Shown: positions 1 to 8,875, counted from the first letter of the stretch. The stretch is 64,000 nucleotides of DNA from Caulobacter sp048541825 (GCF_048541825.1 NZ_CP183332.1:3658001-3722000); one strand, 5' to 3'. Numbers and translations are program-made. The notes: a model not told the origin generated them from the sequence alone.

Positions 1-5
1 TTTGC

Positions 6-20
6 TTAACTAACCGTTAA
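6..20. promoter_or_regulatory. CtrA-type binding site
   Basis: The sequence TTAACTAACCGTTAA is an exact TTAA-N7-TTAA, the full consensus of the Caulobacter cell-cycle regulator CtrA. The nearest gene in the window (dgcA-like) runs toward it and ends at 118, so the site more likely serves a gene beyond the left edge. Matching the consensus is seen; binding is inferred. Confidence 0.6.
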
Positions 21-117
21 ATTGGTAGCCGGAGGACAGGTCAGAGTCCCTGCGCAAAACGTCGCAAGACCCTGAGGCGAGGAGCGGGCGTTTCAAACCC
101 TAGAGCGTCTTGGACAT

Positions 118-831
118 CTAGGCCTGCTTGCGCTTGCGCACGAACATCGCCGCGTCGGCCTCGGCCAGGGCCACTTCGGGGTCCGAACCCGGGGCAATCT
201 CGCGCACGCCCCACGAGATGTGCAGCGGCGCAGACCACTCGCCGAACTCGACGGGGGTGTCCTGGATGGCGGCCGCCAGGCTGGCGGCCTTGGACAGGGC
301 GGTTTCCTTGTCGGCCTGGGCCAGCAGCACGGCGAACTCGTCGCCGCCCATGCGCCCGACCACATCGCTCTCGCGAACATTGGCCAGCAGACGGCGCGCG
401 ACCGCCTGCAGGGCTGCATCGCCCGCCGCATGGCCAAAGCGGTCATTGACGTTCTTGAAGCCGTCCAGGTCGAAGAACACCACGCTGGCCGGCGAGCCAT
501 AGCGCTGGGCGAAGGCGGCCACGCGCTTCATCTCGCGCAGGAAGGCGCGACGGTTCAGCACCGGGGTCAGCACATCCTGGTCGGCCTGCTGCTGGGCTTC
601 GTTGAGTCGCAGCTTCAGCCGCGAAACCTCGCCGCGCAGGTCGTCGATCTCGGCCATCAGGGTGGTCAGCGCTTCCTGCACCTGCGGCGTCAGGTCAGCC
701 TCGCCCAGCCCCAGGAAGGCGGCGGTGTCAGGGGCCGGCGCCTCGCGCACGGAGACCTGGGCCCCCGCACGGGCCAGGGCCCGCTTGCGGATGGCGGCGA
801 AGGGTTCGGTCCGGGCGCCGGAGATTTTCAT
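118..831 (-). CDS. dgcA: Diguanylate cyclase with GGDEF domain, DgcA-like
   Basis: Makes cyclic di-GMP from two GTP. The 237-residue protein has no membrane segment or signal peptide. Residues about 60-85 form a heptad-rich, probably coiled-coil helix, and the rest is a GGDEF domain. The active-site GGDEF motif is intact at 162-166. Five residues upstream lies RESD (153-156), an RxxD inhibitory I-site, so the enzyme should be shut down by its own product. C. crescentus DgcA is a soluble cyclase reported with the same RESD I-site, which is why this symbol is offered; the orthology rests on recall rather than alignment. The gene is divergent from purE across about 235 bases. Confidence 0.8.
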   Translation of the reverse strand: MKISGARTEPFAAIRKRALARAGAQVSVREAPAPDTAAFLGLGEADLTPQVQEALTTLMAEIDDLRGEVSRLKLRLNEAQQQADQDVLTPVLNRRAFLREMKRVAAFAQRYGSPASVVFFDLDGFKNVNDRFGHAAGDAALQAVARRLLANVRESDVVGRMGGDEFAVLLAQADKETALSKAASLAAAIQDTPVEFGEWSAPLHISWGVREIAPGSDPEVALAEADAAMFVRKRKQA

Positions 832-1067
832 GGGCTAGGGAATCGTTTCTTGCACAGCTTCGTCAAGTGTTAACGGGAACGGCGGCGCACGCAATCAGGG
901 CGCGTTTTGGTCGCAGGGCCCTGCCGTCGCGGCGCGCGGCGCCGGTTTCCCGGGCGCGCGCCGCGTTTTGGGCTTGCGCTGGCGCGATTGACGCGCATAC
1001 GGGGCGACCTTCAGGGCTCGGGTCAAGCATCCGCGTCCGCGCGCCGCCTTGAGGGATCTGCAAGCCG

Positions 1068-1556
1068 ATGCCGAATACACCGCCGGTCGCCATCATCATG
1101 GGCAGCCGCTCTGACTGGCCCACCCTGAAGGCCGCCGCCGACGCGCTGGCCAGCCTGGGCGTCGCCTACGAGGCCAAGGTGATCTCGGCCCACCGCACGC
1201 CGCAGCGCCTGTTCGACTTCGCCACGGGCGCGCAAGGCGCGGGCTTCAAGGTGATCATCGCCGGGGCCGGCGGCGCAGCCCACCTGCCGGGCATGGCCGC
1301 CTCGATGACCAACCTGCCGGTGCTGGGCGTGCCGGTGCAGTCCAAGGCCCTCAGCGGCCTCGACTCCCTGCTCTCCATCGTCCAGATGCCGGGCGGCGTT
1401 CCCGTGGCCACCCTGGCCATCGGCGAGGCGGGGGCCAAGAACGCCGGCCTGCTGGCCGCCCAGATCCTGGCCCTGTCCGATCCCGCCCTGGCCGAGCGCC
1501 TGGCCGCCTTGCGCCAGGCCCAGACCGACAGCGTCGCCGAAAGCGTCGAGGACTGA
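1068..1556 (+). CDS. purE: N5-carboxyaminoimidazole ribonucleotide mutase, PurE class I
   Basis: Converts N5-CAIR to CAIR in de novo purine synthesis, working directly after PurK. At 162 residues it has the normal length. The N-terminal GSRSDW loop and the SAHRTP motif, which bind the nucleotide and carry the catalytic histidine, are both present, as is the GGAAHLPGM loop. The start follows a GAGGGA tract at a somewhat long distance. It is followed 7 bases later by purK, so the two form one operon. Confidence 0.96.
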   Translation: MPNTPPVAIIMGSRSDWPTLKAAADALASLGVAYEAKVISAHRTPQRLFDFATGAQGAGFKVIIAGAGGAAHLPGMAASMTNLPVLGVPVQSKALSGLDSLLSIVQMPGGVPVATLAIGEAGAKNAGLLAAQILALSDPALAERLAALRQAQTDSVAESVED

Positions 1557-1563
1557 TCCGCCC

Positions 1564-2655
1564 ATGACTGACGCGTCTTTCCCCCTCGTTCCGGGCTCGA
1601 CCATCGGCATATTGGGCGGCGGACAGCTGGGCCGCATGCTGGCCCTGGCCGCCGCGCGCCTGGGCTTCGACGTGGTGATCCTCGATCCCGAGGAAAACAG
1701 CCCCGCCGGCCGCGTCGCCGCCCGCCAGATCGTCGCCGCCTATGACGACCGCTGGGCCCTCAAACGCCTGGCCGAGGCCTGCGACGTCGTCACCTACGAG
1801 TTCGAGAACGTCCCAGCCGACACCGTCGCTGAGCTGGCGGCCCTGAACTGCGTGGTCGCGCCGGGGGCCAAGGCCCTGGCCGCCGCCCAGGACCGGGTCG
1901 TGGAAAAGAGCTTCCTGGCCGAGATCGGCGTGCCCACCGTGGCCTTCGCCGCCGTCCATGACAGCGACAGCCTGGCCGCTGCCGTCGCCAAGATCGGCGC
2001 GCCGTCCCTGCTGAAGACCCGCCGCGAAGGCTATGACGGCAAGGGCCAGGCCTGGATCCAGCGCGCCAGCGACGCTGAGGCCTCGTTCGAGAAGATCGGC
2101 CGCCAGGCCGCCATCCTTGAGGCCCCCGCCGACTTCGGGCGCGAACTGTCGGTGATCGCCGCGCGCGGCCGCGACGGAGAGATCGCCTGCTATCCCCTGT
2201 CGGAAAACCACCACGAGGGCGGGGTTCTCAAGCGCACCTCGGCCCCGGCCAAGGTGACGATGGCCACGCGCGACCAGGCCGAGACCATCGCCATCCGTAT
2301 ACTGACGGCCCTGGACTATGTGGGCGTGATCGGGGTGGAGTTGTTCGAGCTGGCCGGCGGCAAGTTGCTGGTCAACGAGTTCGCCCCGCGCGTCCACAAC
2401 ACCGGCCACTGGACCCAGGACGGCTGCGAGGTCGACCAGTTCGAGCAGCACATCCGCGCCGTGGCCGGCTGGCCCCTGGGCCCGACCCAGCCCCTGGCCC
2501 ATGTGGAAATGACCAACCTGCTGGGCCCCGATGTCGAGGCCTGGAAGAAGCTGGCCGGCGAGCCCGAGACCCGCGTCCATCTGTACGGCAAGGGCGAGGC
2601 CCGCCCGGGCCGCAAGATGGGCCATGTGAACCGGCTGCGTCCGCTGAAGGACTAG
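1564..2655 (+). CDS. purK: N5-carboxyaminoimidazole ribonucleotide synthase, PurK
   Basis: ATP-grasp enzyme that carboxylates AIR with bicarbonate to N5-CAIR. The 363-residue protein opens with the GILGGGQLGRM nucleotide loop, has the ATP-grasp centre around KTRREGYDGKGQ, and the late metal-binding segment NEFAPRVHNTGHW. It is co-transcribed with purE. Its TAG stop codon is made from the first bases of the palindromic repeat at 2652-2705, which probably terminates the transcript. Confidence 0.96.
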   Translation: MTDASFPLVPGSTIGILGGGQLGRMLALAAARLGFDVVILDPEENSPAGRVAARQIVAAYDDRWALKRLAEACDVVTYEFENVPADTVAELAALNCVVAPGAKALAAAQDRVVEKSFLAEIGVPTVAFAAVHDSDSLAAAVAKIGAPSLLKTRREGYDGKGQAWIQRASDAEASFEKIGRQAAILEAPADFGRELSVIAARGRDGEIACYPLSENHHEGGVLKRTSAPAKVTMATRDQAETIAIRILTALDYVGVIGVELFELAGGKLLVNEFAPRVHNTGHWTQDGCEVDQFEQHIRAVAGWPLGPTQPLAHVEMTNLLGPDVEAWKKLAGEPETRVHLYGKGEARPGRKMGHVNRLRPLKD

Positions 2656-2705
2656 AGCATTTTCTGACGACGAACCGACGTCCACTTCGTCAAAAAATGC
2701 TCTAG
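2652..2705. repeat. Palindromic repeat holding both flanking stop codons; probable bidirectional terminator
   Basis: The ends are complementary (CTAGAGCATTTT at the left, an A-rich ATGCTCTAG at the right), with inner complementary GACGAA/TTCGTC-type blocks. The left end supplies the TAG stop of purK (2653-2655) and the right end the TAG stop of the TetR gene on the other strand (2702-2704). Runs of T and A flank the stem on either strand, as expected of a two-way terminator between convergent genes. A related element lies at 59259-59360. Confidence 0.75.
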
Positions 2706-3328
2706 GCGTAGACGCGCTGGATGATCAGCAGCGCGGCGGCCTTCACACGGTCCCAGTCGGCCTCCGAGCGCAGGGGCACACCGGAAAAGGCACCCGCCGC
2801 CGAGGCTGACAGCACCAGTTGCTGTACGGCGGCGATCAGGAAGAGGTTCAGGGCAGGCGCGTCCAGGCCCGCCGGCGGCGTCAGATCGCCGCGCATGCGG
2901 GCCATCCAGCGACCGAGCGCCTGACCCCGCGCGACGGTCAGCCGGTCCACCAGCGGAGACGGCCCTGCCACTTCCCAGGCGGCGATGCGCTGGACCAGCG
3001 GATCGCCGCGCAGGGCGTCGAGAAAGCCCAGGATCAGCCGCTCGGCCAGTTCGGCATAGGTGCGCGGCGGCTCTGCGGCGCCCTGGCTCAGTCCGGCCTC
3101 TATGCGGGCGGCCAGATCAACCCCCAGCGCCTCGACCAGCCCGTCGAGCCCCCCGAAATAGCGGTAGATCAGTTGTTTGTCGCAGCCGGCCTGGCGGGCC
3201 ACGGCGTTGACGCCAAACCCCTGGAACCCCGCCTCAGCCAGAACCTGACGCGCTGCGGCGACGAGGGCGGCCTCGGTCCGGGCGCGGTCGCGGCCAGACG
3301 CTCTGGGGGGATCGGGAGTCTCGGACAT
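2702..3328 (-). CDS. TetR/AcrR-family transcriptional regulator
   Basis: The 208-residue protein has the TetR layout: an N-terminal helix-turn-helix at about residues 15-60 (EAALVAAARQVLAEAG then VARQAGCDKQLIYRYFGG) and a helical ligand-binding C-terminal domain. The ligand is unknown. It is divergent from the membrane protein at 3450, and a perfect palindrome in the shared intergenic region (3404-3417) is the natural operator, suggesting control of itself and that neighbour. Confidence 0.9.
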   Translation of the reverse strand: MSETPDPPRASGRDRARTEAALVAAARQVLAEAGFQGFGVNAVARQAGCDKQLIYRYFGGLDGLVEALGVDLAARIEAGLSQGAAEPPRTYAELAERLILGFLDALRGDPLVQRIAAWEVAGPSPLVDRLTVARGQALGRWMARMRGDLTPPAGLDAPALNLFLIAAVQQLVLSASAAGAFSGVPLRSEADWDRVKAAALLIIQRVYA

Positions 3329-3403
3329 AACCCGTGGTTAGTACGACCCTGCCGCCTCGTCCAGCGTCAATGTCCCCGGTCGGTGACAATTTGGTTGCGC
3401 GTG

Positions 3404-3417
3404 TCACCGGCCGGTGA
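3404..3417. promoter_or_regulatory. Candidate TetR operator palindrome
   Basis: TCACCGGCCGGTGA is a perfect 14-base palindrome between the divergent TetR gene and the membrane protein gene. Flanking half-site-like copies occur as CGGTGACA (3381-3388) and TGTCACC (3427-3433), so the region may hold overlapping dyads. The role is inferred from position and symmetry. Confidence 0.6.
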
Positions 3418-3449
3418 TATTGGCCATGTCACCCAATGGAGACATGGCC

Positions 3450-4163
3450 ATGACGCAAAGCTTCACGCCCAAGACCGCCCGCCCAACCCCGTCTGCCGTC
3501 TGGATCGGCCTGGGGGCGATCGCCCTGGGCGTTGGGTTCAATGCGCCCTACGCGGCCCTGGCCGCCCTTTACGACTATCCGCAGGTGCTGCGCCGCCCCC
3601 CGGGCGAGGCGCTGGACCTGTTCGTGGCGGGAGGAGCGCCTCTGATCCTGGCCTGGTACGCCTTCATGCTCAGCGCCCTGGCTCTGGTCCCGCTGGCGGC
3701 GGGCCTGTCGATCACATCCGGCCGACTGGCCGCGCGACCGGCCCTGGCGATCAGCGCGGCGATCTGCGGCGCCCTGGCCGGACTGACCCAGGCCATCGGC
3801 CTGTCGCGCTGGGTCTTCGCCATCCCGATGCTGGCCCACGACACCGACCGGGCCGGGGCCGAGCAATCCTTCGCCCTCCTGAACGCCTGGGGCGGCGTCG
3901 CCATCGGCGAGCATCTGGGCCAGGGGCTGACCGTGCTGTTCGTCGCCCAGTTGGCGATCCTGCAGTGGGGCGAGGCGCGCCGTATCTCCGCCTCCCTGGG
4001 CGGCCTGACCACCATCCTGCTGGCGATCGGCACAGGCGAGGCCCTGGCCCTGGCCCTGGGCCGCGAGGGTAGCGTCTTCGCGCTGTTCACCGTGGCGGGC
4101 TTTGCAGCCCTGACGGCCTGGCTCATCGCAACGGGCCTGAGCCTGATCCGCGCCAGGGCCTGA
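3450..4163 (+). CDS. Multi-pass membrane protein, DUF4386-like
   Basis: A protein of about 237 residues with roughly six hydrophobic helices and short loops. The pattern (a basic start, a GLGAIALGVGFNAPYA first helix, and a conserved Trp-Val-Phe-Ala-Ile-Pro segment near the middle) resembles the DUF4386 family, whose function is unknown. Upstream in-frame starts exist at 3414 (GTG), 3426 and 3444, but the GGAG at 3438-3441 is 8 bases from the ATG at 3450, which is therefore preferred. It is divergent from the TetR gene and probably its target. The family name is tentative. Confidence 0.75.
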   Translation: MTQSFTPKTARPTPSAVWIGLGAIALGVGFNAPYAALAALYDYPQVLRRPPGEALDLFVAGGAPLILAWYAFMLSALALVPLAAGLSITSGRLAARPALAISAAICGALAGLTQAIGLSRWVFAIPMLAHDTDRAGAEQSFALLNAWGGVAIGEHLGQGLTVLFVAQLAILQWGEARRISASLGGLTTILLAIGTGEALALALGREGSVFALFTVAGFAALTAWLIATGLSLIRARA

Positions 4164-4234
4164 GTCCCGAGCCCGGCTCTGGGCGGAGCGTACGGATCAG
4201 CCTAGATCAGGACTGAAGGATGCTCGGAGCCCCC

Positions 4235-4951
4235 ATGACCGACCAAGCGATCATCGGCCTGATCGGCGGCATGAGCTGGGAAAGCTCGGCCCAGTACTAC
4301 CGTTTGATCAATGAGGCGGTGCGCGCGCGGCTGGGCGGCGTGGCCTCGGCCCGCACGCTGATGTGGTCGTTCGACTTCGCCGAGATCGAGACCCTGCAGC
4401 ACCAGGGCCGCTGGCCTGAGCTCTCACGCCGGCTGGCTGATGCCGCCCGGGCGCTGGAGGCCGGCGGGGCTGACTTTCTGGTGCTGTGCACCAACACCAT
4501 GCACCGCGAGGCCGACACGATCGAGGCAGCGGTCAAGATCCCCCTGCTGCACATCGCCGATCCGACCGCCGAGGCGATCAAGGCCGCCGGCCTGAGCCGG
4601 GTGGGCCTGCTGGGCACCGCCTTCACGATGGAGCACGACTTCTATCGCGGTCGGCTGGAGACAAAGCACGGGCTTGAGGTGCTGGTCCCCGAGGCCGATG
4701 ACCGAGCGGCCGTGCACGACATCATCTATCGCGAGCTGGTGGCGGGACAGGTGCTGGACGCCTCCCGCGAGGTCTATCGCGCCGTGATCGCCCGGCTGGT
4801 GGCGCGCGGCGCCCAGGCGGTGATCCTGGGCTGTACCGAGATCATGCTGCTGGTCGGCCAGGCCGACAGCAGCGTTCCAGTGTTTGACACAACGACGCTC
4901 CACGCCCTGGCGGCGGTGGAGCGGGCCTTGGGAGGCCCCGGCCTCGGCTGA
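4235..4951 (+). CDS. Aspartate/glutamate racemase-family amino acid racemase
   Basis: PLP-independent racemase of about 238 residues, similar in length and motifs to YgeA-type broad-specificity amino acid racemases. Both catalytic cysteines are present: C85 in the CTNTMH motif and C200 in GCTEI. The N-terminus has the substrate-binding GGMSWES. The ATG at 4235 is chosen over the one at 4220 because GGAG lies 5 bases before it. The substrate cannot be read from sequence. Confidence 0.85.
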   Translation: MTDQAIIGLIGGMSWESSAQYYRLINEAVRARLGGVASARTLMWSFDFAEIETLQHQGRWPELSRRLADAARALEAGGADFLVLCTNTMHREADTIEAAVKIPLLHIADPTAEAIKAAGLSRVGLLGTAFTMEHDFYRGRLETKHGLEVLVPEADDRAAVHDIIYRELVAGQVLDASREVYRAVIARLVARGAQAVILGCTEIMLLVGQADSSVPVFDTTTLHALAAVERALGGPGLG

Positions 4952-5158
4952 CGTTTTCACCCGCCTCGGTGGGTGTCGGGTCTTGCTCCTTCTTCCCTGG
5001 GGCAGGGTTGATGGAGGTTTCGGGCCAGGGCGCGTGCGTCCTGCACACCCCGCGACGTTCTGAACCGCCCGAAAACGGACGTCGTAAACGCCCCTTAACC
5101 CTCTTGCGGCAAAAGATGCTGGTTCGAGAGTTCGGTACCCGGTGTTTCGGAGAGTTTC

Positions 5159-7564
5159 ATGGCGCGAGCGGCGCGGCGTACGACGGCGGAGCTGTTCTGG
5201 GATGCCATCCGCTACGGCTGGGCCCAGCCCTGGTCGGCGCGGTTCCGCGGCGGTCTGGTCACCGTGGTGGGCGCCGGCCTGCTGCTGGCTGTCGCCACCT
5301 ATAACGCCGCCGATCCCAGCCTGAACGCCGCCACGGGGCAAAGCCCGACCAACGCCCTGGGCGGGGCGGGCGCGGCCGTGGCCGATATCATGATCCAGTC
5401 CCTGGGCCTGTCGGGCTGGGGCGCCTCGCTTCTGATGCTGGTGTTTGGCGTCACCCGCGTGTCGCAGGCCGATCCGGCGGCAGAGCGGCGCGACCTGCGC
5501 CAGCGCGCCGGTATCGGGACCCTGGGCCTGCTGGCCCTGGCCGGCCTGCTGTCGGCGCCGGCCCCGCCGGCCGCCTGGCCGCTGGAAAAGGGCTTGGGCG
5601 GGTTCTGGGGCGACGGCCTGTTGCACCTGATCGCCGCCATCTTCGATTTCGCCCGCGTGCCCGGCGCCCGGCTGATCGCCGCCATCCTGCTGGCCATCGG
5701 CGCCGCCATCGCGCTGGGCTACGCCATCGGCTTCCGCCGGTTCGACCCCGAGGCCATCGCCCACGCCGTCGGCGACGCTCTGCAGCCGCGCGAACGCGCC
5801 GAGCCTGAGCCTGTGGCCGCCGCGCCCAAGCCCCCTCGCGCCCGCAAGACAGTCGAGACCCCTGTCCCGCCGCGTCGCCCGGCCCGGCCCGAGGCCCCCG
5901 AACAGGCCTATACGCCGCCGTCCGCCGCCCATGACGACGCGGACGAGGACGAACCCGTCGCGGCCCGTCCGCTGGCCATAGCCAAGCCCAAGACCCTGCC
6001 CAAGGACAGCGGCCGCGAGCAGCGCGAGCAGCAGAAAGCCTTCAATTTCAACGACGAAGGTGGCTTCCAGCTGCCCGAACTGGCCATGCTGGCCAAGGCC
6101 AAGCCGCGCTCGTCCGACGTCGACGCCGCCGCCCTGCGCCAGAACGCCCGCCTGCTGGAAAGCGTGCTGGCCGAGTTCGGGGTCAAGGGCCAGATCGACC
6201 AGATCCGTCCTGGCCCGGTGGTCACCATGTACGAGCTGGTGCCCGCGCCGGGCGTCAAGACCGCCCGGGTCGTTGCCCTGGCCGATGACATCGCCCGCTC
6301 GATGAGCGTGATCTCCTGCCGCGTGGCCGTGGCCCAGGGCCGCAACGCCATCGGCATCGAGATGCCCAACTCCAAGCGCGAGACGGTCTATCTGCGCGAC
6401 CTGCTGTCCAGCAACGACTACGACAAGTCCACGTCGATCCTGCCCATGGCCCTGGGCGAAACCATCGGCGGCGAGCCCTATATCGCCGACCTGGCCAAGA
6501 TGCCCCACCTGCTGATCGCCGGCACCACCGGCTCGGGCAAGTCGGTCGGGGTCAACGCCATCATCCTGTCGATCCTCTACAAGCTGCCGCCGGACAAGTG
6601 CCGCTTCATCATGATCGACCCCAAGATGCTGGAGCTCAGCGTCTATGACGGCATCCCGCACCTGCTTGCGCCCGTCGTCACCGATCCCAAGAAGGCCATC
6701 GTCGCCCTGAAATGGACCGTGCGCGAAATGGAGGACCGCTATCGGCGGATGTCCAAGATCGGCGTGCGCAACATCGGCGGCTTCAACGACAAGGCCAATG
6801 AGGCCCTCGACAAGGGCGAGCATTTCGAGCGCACCGTTCAGACGGGGTTCGACGACGCCGGCCGGCCGATCTACGAGACCGAGCAGATCCGACCCGAGCC
6901 CATGCCCTATCTGGTCGTGGTGATCGACGAGGTCGCCGACCTGATGATGGTGGCCGGCAAGGACATCGAAGGCGCCGTCCAGCGTCTGGCCCAGATGGCC
7001 CGCGCCGCCGGCATCCACCTGATCATGGCCACCCAGCGTCCGTCGGTCGACGTGATCACCGGCACCATCAAGGCCAACTTCCCCACCCGGATCAGCTTCC
7101 AGGTGACCAGCAAGATCGACGCCCGCACCATCCTGGGCGAGCAGGGCGCCGAGCAGCTGCTGGGCCAGGGCGACATGCTCTACATGGCCGGCGGCGGGCG
7201 GGTCACCCGTCTGCACGGACCCTTCGTCAGCGATGGCGAGGTCGAGGCGGTGGCCCGGTTCCTGCGCGACCAGGGCACGCCCAACTATCTGGAAGAGGTC
7301 ACCGCCGGCGGCGACGAAGAGCAGGAAGAGGCCATCGAGGGCGCCTTCGGCGGCGAGGGCGGGGCCAACGATCTCTACGACCACGCCGTGGCCGTGGTCA
7401 CCCGCGACCGCAAGGCCTCGACCAGCTACATCCAGCGCCGCCTGCAGATCGGCTACAACCGGGCCGCGTCCCTGATGGAGCGGATGGAGAAGGAGGGCGT
7501 GGTCGGCGCCGCCAACCACGCCGGCAAGCGCGAGATCCTGGCGCCGCCACCCCCGGGGCTGTAG
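5159..7564 (+). CDS. ftsK: DNA translocase FtsK
   Basis: Septum-anchored motor that pumps the chromosome termini apart and aids dimer resolution during division. The 801-residue protein has about four N-terminal membrane helices (residues 25-200), a Pro/Ala/acid-rich linker (to about 290), a RecA-like motor with Walker A GTTGSGKS (Lys461) and Walker B VVVIDEVAD, and a C-terminal gamma winged-helix domain (about 735-800, SYIQRRLQIGYNRAA) that reads polar KOPS-type DNA. The start has GGAG 8 bases upstream. FzlA, a division protein linked to FtsZ, is encoded elsewhere in the window at 43 kb. Confidence 0.96.
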   Translation: MARAARRTTAELFWDAIRYGWAQPWSARFRGGLVTVVGAGLLLAVATYNAADPSLNAATGQSPTNALGGAGAAVADIMIQSLGLSGWGASLLMLVFGVTRVSQADPAAERRDLRQRAGIGTLGLLALAGLLSAPAPPAAWPLEKGLGGFWGDGLLHLIAAIFDFARVPGARLIAAILLAIGAAIALGYAIGFRRFDPEAIAHAVGDALQPRERAEPEPVAAAPKPPRARKTVETPVPPRRPARPEAPEQAYTPPSAAHDDADEDEPVAARPLAIAKPKTLPKDSGREQREQQKAFNFNDEGGFQLPELAMLAKAKPRSSDVDAAALRQNARLLESVLAEFGVKGQIDQIRPGPVVTMYELVPAPGVKTARVVALADDIARSMSVISCRVAVAQGRNAIGIEMPNSKRETVYLRDLLSSNDYDKSTSILPMALGETIGGEPYIADLAKMPHLLIAGTTGSGKSVGVNAIILSILYKLPPDKCRFIMIDPKMLELSVYDGIPHLLAPVVTDPKKAIVALKWTVREMEDRYRRMSKIGVRNIGGFNDKANEALDKGEHFERTVQTGFDDAGRPIYETEQIRPEPMPYLVVVIDEVADLMMVAGKDIEGAVQRLAQMARAAGIHLIMATQRPSVDVITGTIKANFPTRISFQVTSKIDARTILGEQGAEQLLGQGDMLYMAGGGRVTRLHGPFVSDGEVEAVARFLRDQGTPNYLEEVTAGGDEEQEEAIEGAFGGEGGANDLYDHAVAVVTRDRKASTSYIQRRLQIGYNRAASLMERMEKEGVVGAANHAGKREILAPPPPGL

Positions 7565-7597
7565 GGCGCGTCTCGAGCCAACCGCTCGCCCGCCGCC

Positions 7598-8020
7598 TTA
7601 CGCCCCGGCCACCTTGAATGTCGCATGGGCCCGCGCCACCGGCTTGCCGTCGGCCCGCACCGTGGCGTCGGCGTAGCACAGGCTCTTGCCGGGCTTGATG
7701 AAGTCGGTGTCGAATGTCAGCCACTGGCCCAACTTCGCCGCGCCCAGATAGTCCAGGCTCAGGCAGACGGTGACCAGTCCGCTGGACGGGATGGTCAGCG
7801 CCTTCAGCATCACGCCGCACGACAGGCCCATGGCGTTGTCGGCCAGGGCGGCGATCAGGCCGCCATGCGGGGCGCCACGCGAATTGGTGTGGGGCTCGCG
7901 GATCTCGATCCCCAGCACCCAGCGGTCCTCGCGGATATCGGCATAGAGCGGCTCCCACGGGGTGGTCAGGGGGCTGTGACGCGTGTGAAGCGTGAAGGGC
8001 TCTGGCGGCTGGAAGGTCAT
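7598..8020 (-). CDS. PaaI-family acyl-CoA thioesterase
   Basis: A 140-residue hotdog-fold protein. The family signature around GAPHGGLIAALADNAMG holds the His/Gly substrate loop and the conserved Asp of the central helix. Such enzymes hydrolyse acyl-CoA, often aromatic or medium-chain; the actual substrate is unknown. The gene begins 17 bases from a strong palindrome (8038-8061) resembling operators of fatty-acid-responsive TetR regulators, which fits an acyl-CoA role. Confidence 0.85.
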   Translation of the reverse strand: MTFQPPEPFTLHTRHSPLTTPWEPLYADIREDRWVLGIEIREPHTNSRGAPHGGLIAALADNAMGLSCGVMLKALTIPSSGLVTVCLSLDYLGAAKLGQWLTFDTDFIKPGKSLCYADATVRADGKPVARAHATFKVAGA

Positions 8021-8037
8021 GGCCGGTCTCCGATCCG

Positions 8038-8061
8038 CAATTCAAACATGTGTTTGAATTG
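8038..8061. promoter_or_regulatory. Operator-like palindrome, PsrA/FadR-type
   Basis: Two 11-base arms, CAATTCAAACA and TGTTTGAATTG, are separated by TG. The core reads CAAAC-N4-GTTTG, matching the published form of PsrA boxes bound by TetR-type regulators of fatty-acid metabolism. It sits between the divergent thioesterase and the membrane protein gene at 8099, and its regulator is not in the window. Confidence 0.65.
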
Positions 8062-8098
8062 ACGGCAAGCACCATCGGCGTGCTAGCGTCGCCACGCA

Positions 8099-8833
8099 AT
8101 GGGGGATCCGATGGCCAGGGACAACGGCGCGCGAAAGCTGGATGCAGCCAAGGTGGTCGACACGCTGGACCATCTGCGCATCCGCGTCGCCGAGCGCTTT
8201 CCCGACTCCGGTCTGGCCCAGGTCTGCGAGCAACTGACCCTGACGGCGCGCACCACCGCCCAGAGGGCCAGGCGGCTGTCGCGACCCTATCTGGGACTGC
8301 GCCTTCTGGTTCTGGCCATCGTCCTGATCGCGATCCTGGCCGAGCTGGCCCTGATCGTTCGGCTGGACTGGCTGACCACCCTGCGCGGCGCCGACGCGCT
8401 GCGCCTGGCCCAAGGGCTGGAGCCGGCGGTCAATCTGATCCTGCTGTCGGGCGCCGCAGCCTGGTTCCTGGTCTCGCTGGAAACCCGCTGGAAGCGCGGT
8501 CGGGTGCAGAAGGCCCTGCACGAGCTGCGCTCCTTCGCCCACGTCATCGACATGCACCAGCTGACCAAGGACCCCACCCTGGTGCTGGGGCCGCGAACGC
8601 CGTCATCGCCGGTGCGCGAGATGAACCGTTTCCAGCTGGCCCGCTATCTGGACTATTGCGCCGAGATGCTGGCCCTGACCGCCAAGCTGGCGGCCCTCTA
8701 TGCCGGCGAGAGCGATGATCCGGTCATTGTTTCGGCCGTCAACGACATCGAGACCCTAACCTCGGACCTGGGCCGCAAGATCTGGCAGAAGATCATGATC
8801 CTGGGGCAGCTGGACGAAGCCCGTTCGGCCTGA
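8099..8833 (+). CDS. Hypothetical membrane protein with two transmembrane helices
   Basis: A 244-residue protein with no recognised family. The charged N-terminal part (residues 1-60) is helical; two hydrophobic segments follow (about 62-84, LLVLAIVLIAILAELAL, and 110-130), and then a soluble helical C-terminal half. An alternative start is ATG 8111, which has a GGGGGA tract 5 bases upstream and may be the true one. It shares its upstream region with the thioesterase. No function can be assigned. Confidence 0.75.
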   Translation: MGDPMARDNGARKLDAAKVVDTLDHLRIRVAERFPDSGLAQVCEQLTLTARTTAQRARRLSRPYLGLRLLVLAIVLIAILAELALIVRLDWLTTLRGADALRLAQGLEPAVNLILLSGAAAWFLVSLETRWKRGRVQKALHELRSFAHVIDMHQLTKDPTLVLGPRTPSSPVREMNRFQLARYLDYCAEMLALTAKLAALYAGESDDPVIVSAVNDIETLTSDLGRKIWQKIMILGQLDEARSA

Positions 8834-8875
8834 CCCGTTGAGATGACCTGAACCGGAGCCGAGGGGAGGCGTTCG

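Noticed and set aside
4424..7519. A very long open frame (about 1,030 codons) on the minus strand opposite ftsK
   Set aside because: High-GC coding DNA leaves the antisense frame free of stops. The translation is Gly/His/Asp/Leu-rich low complexity with no domain, while the plus strand encodes complete FtsK.
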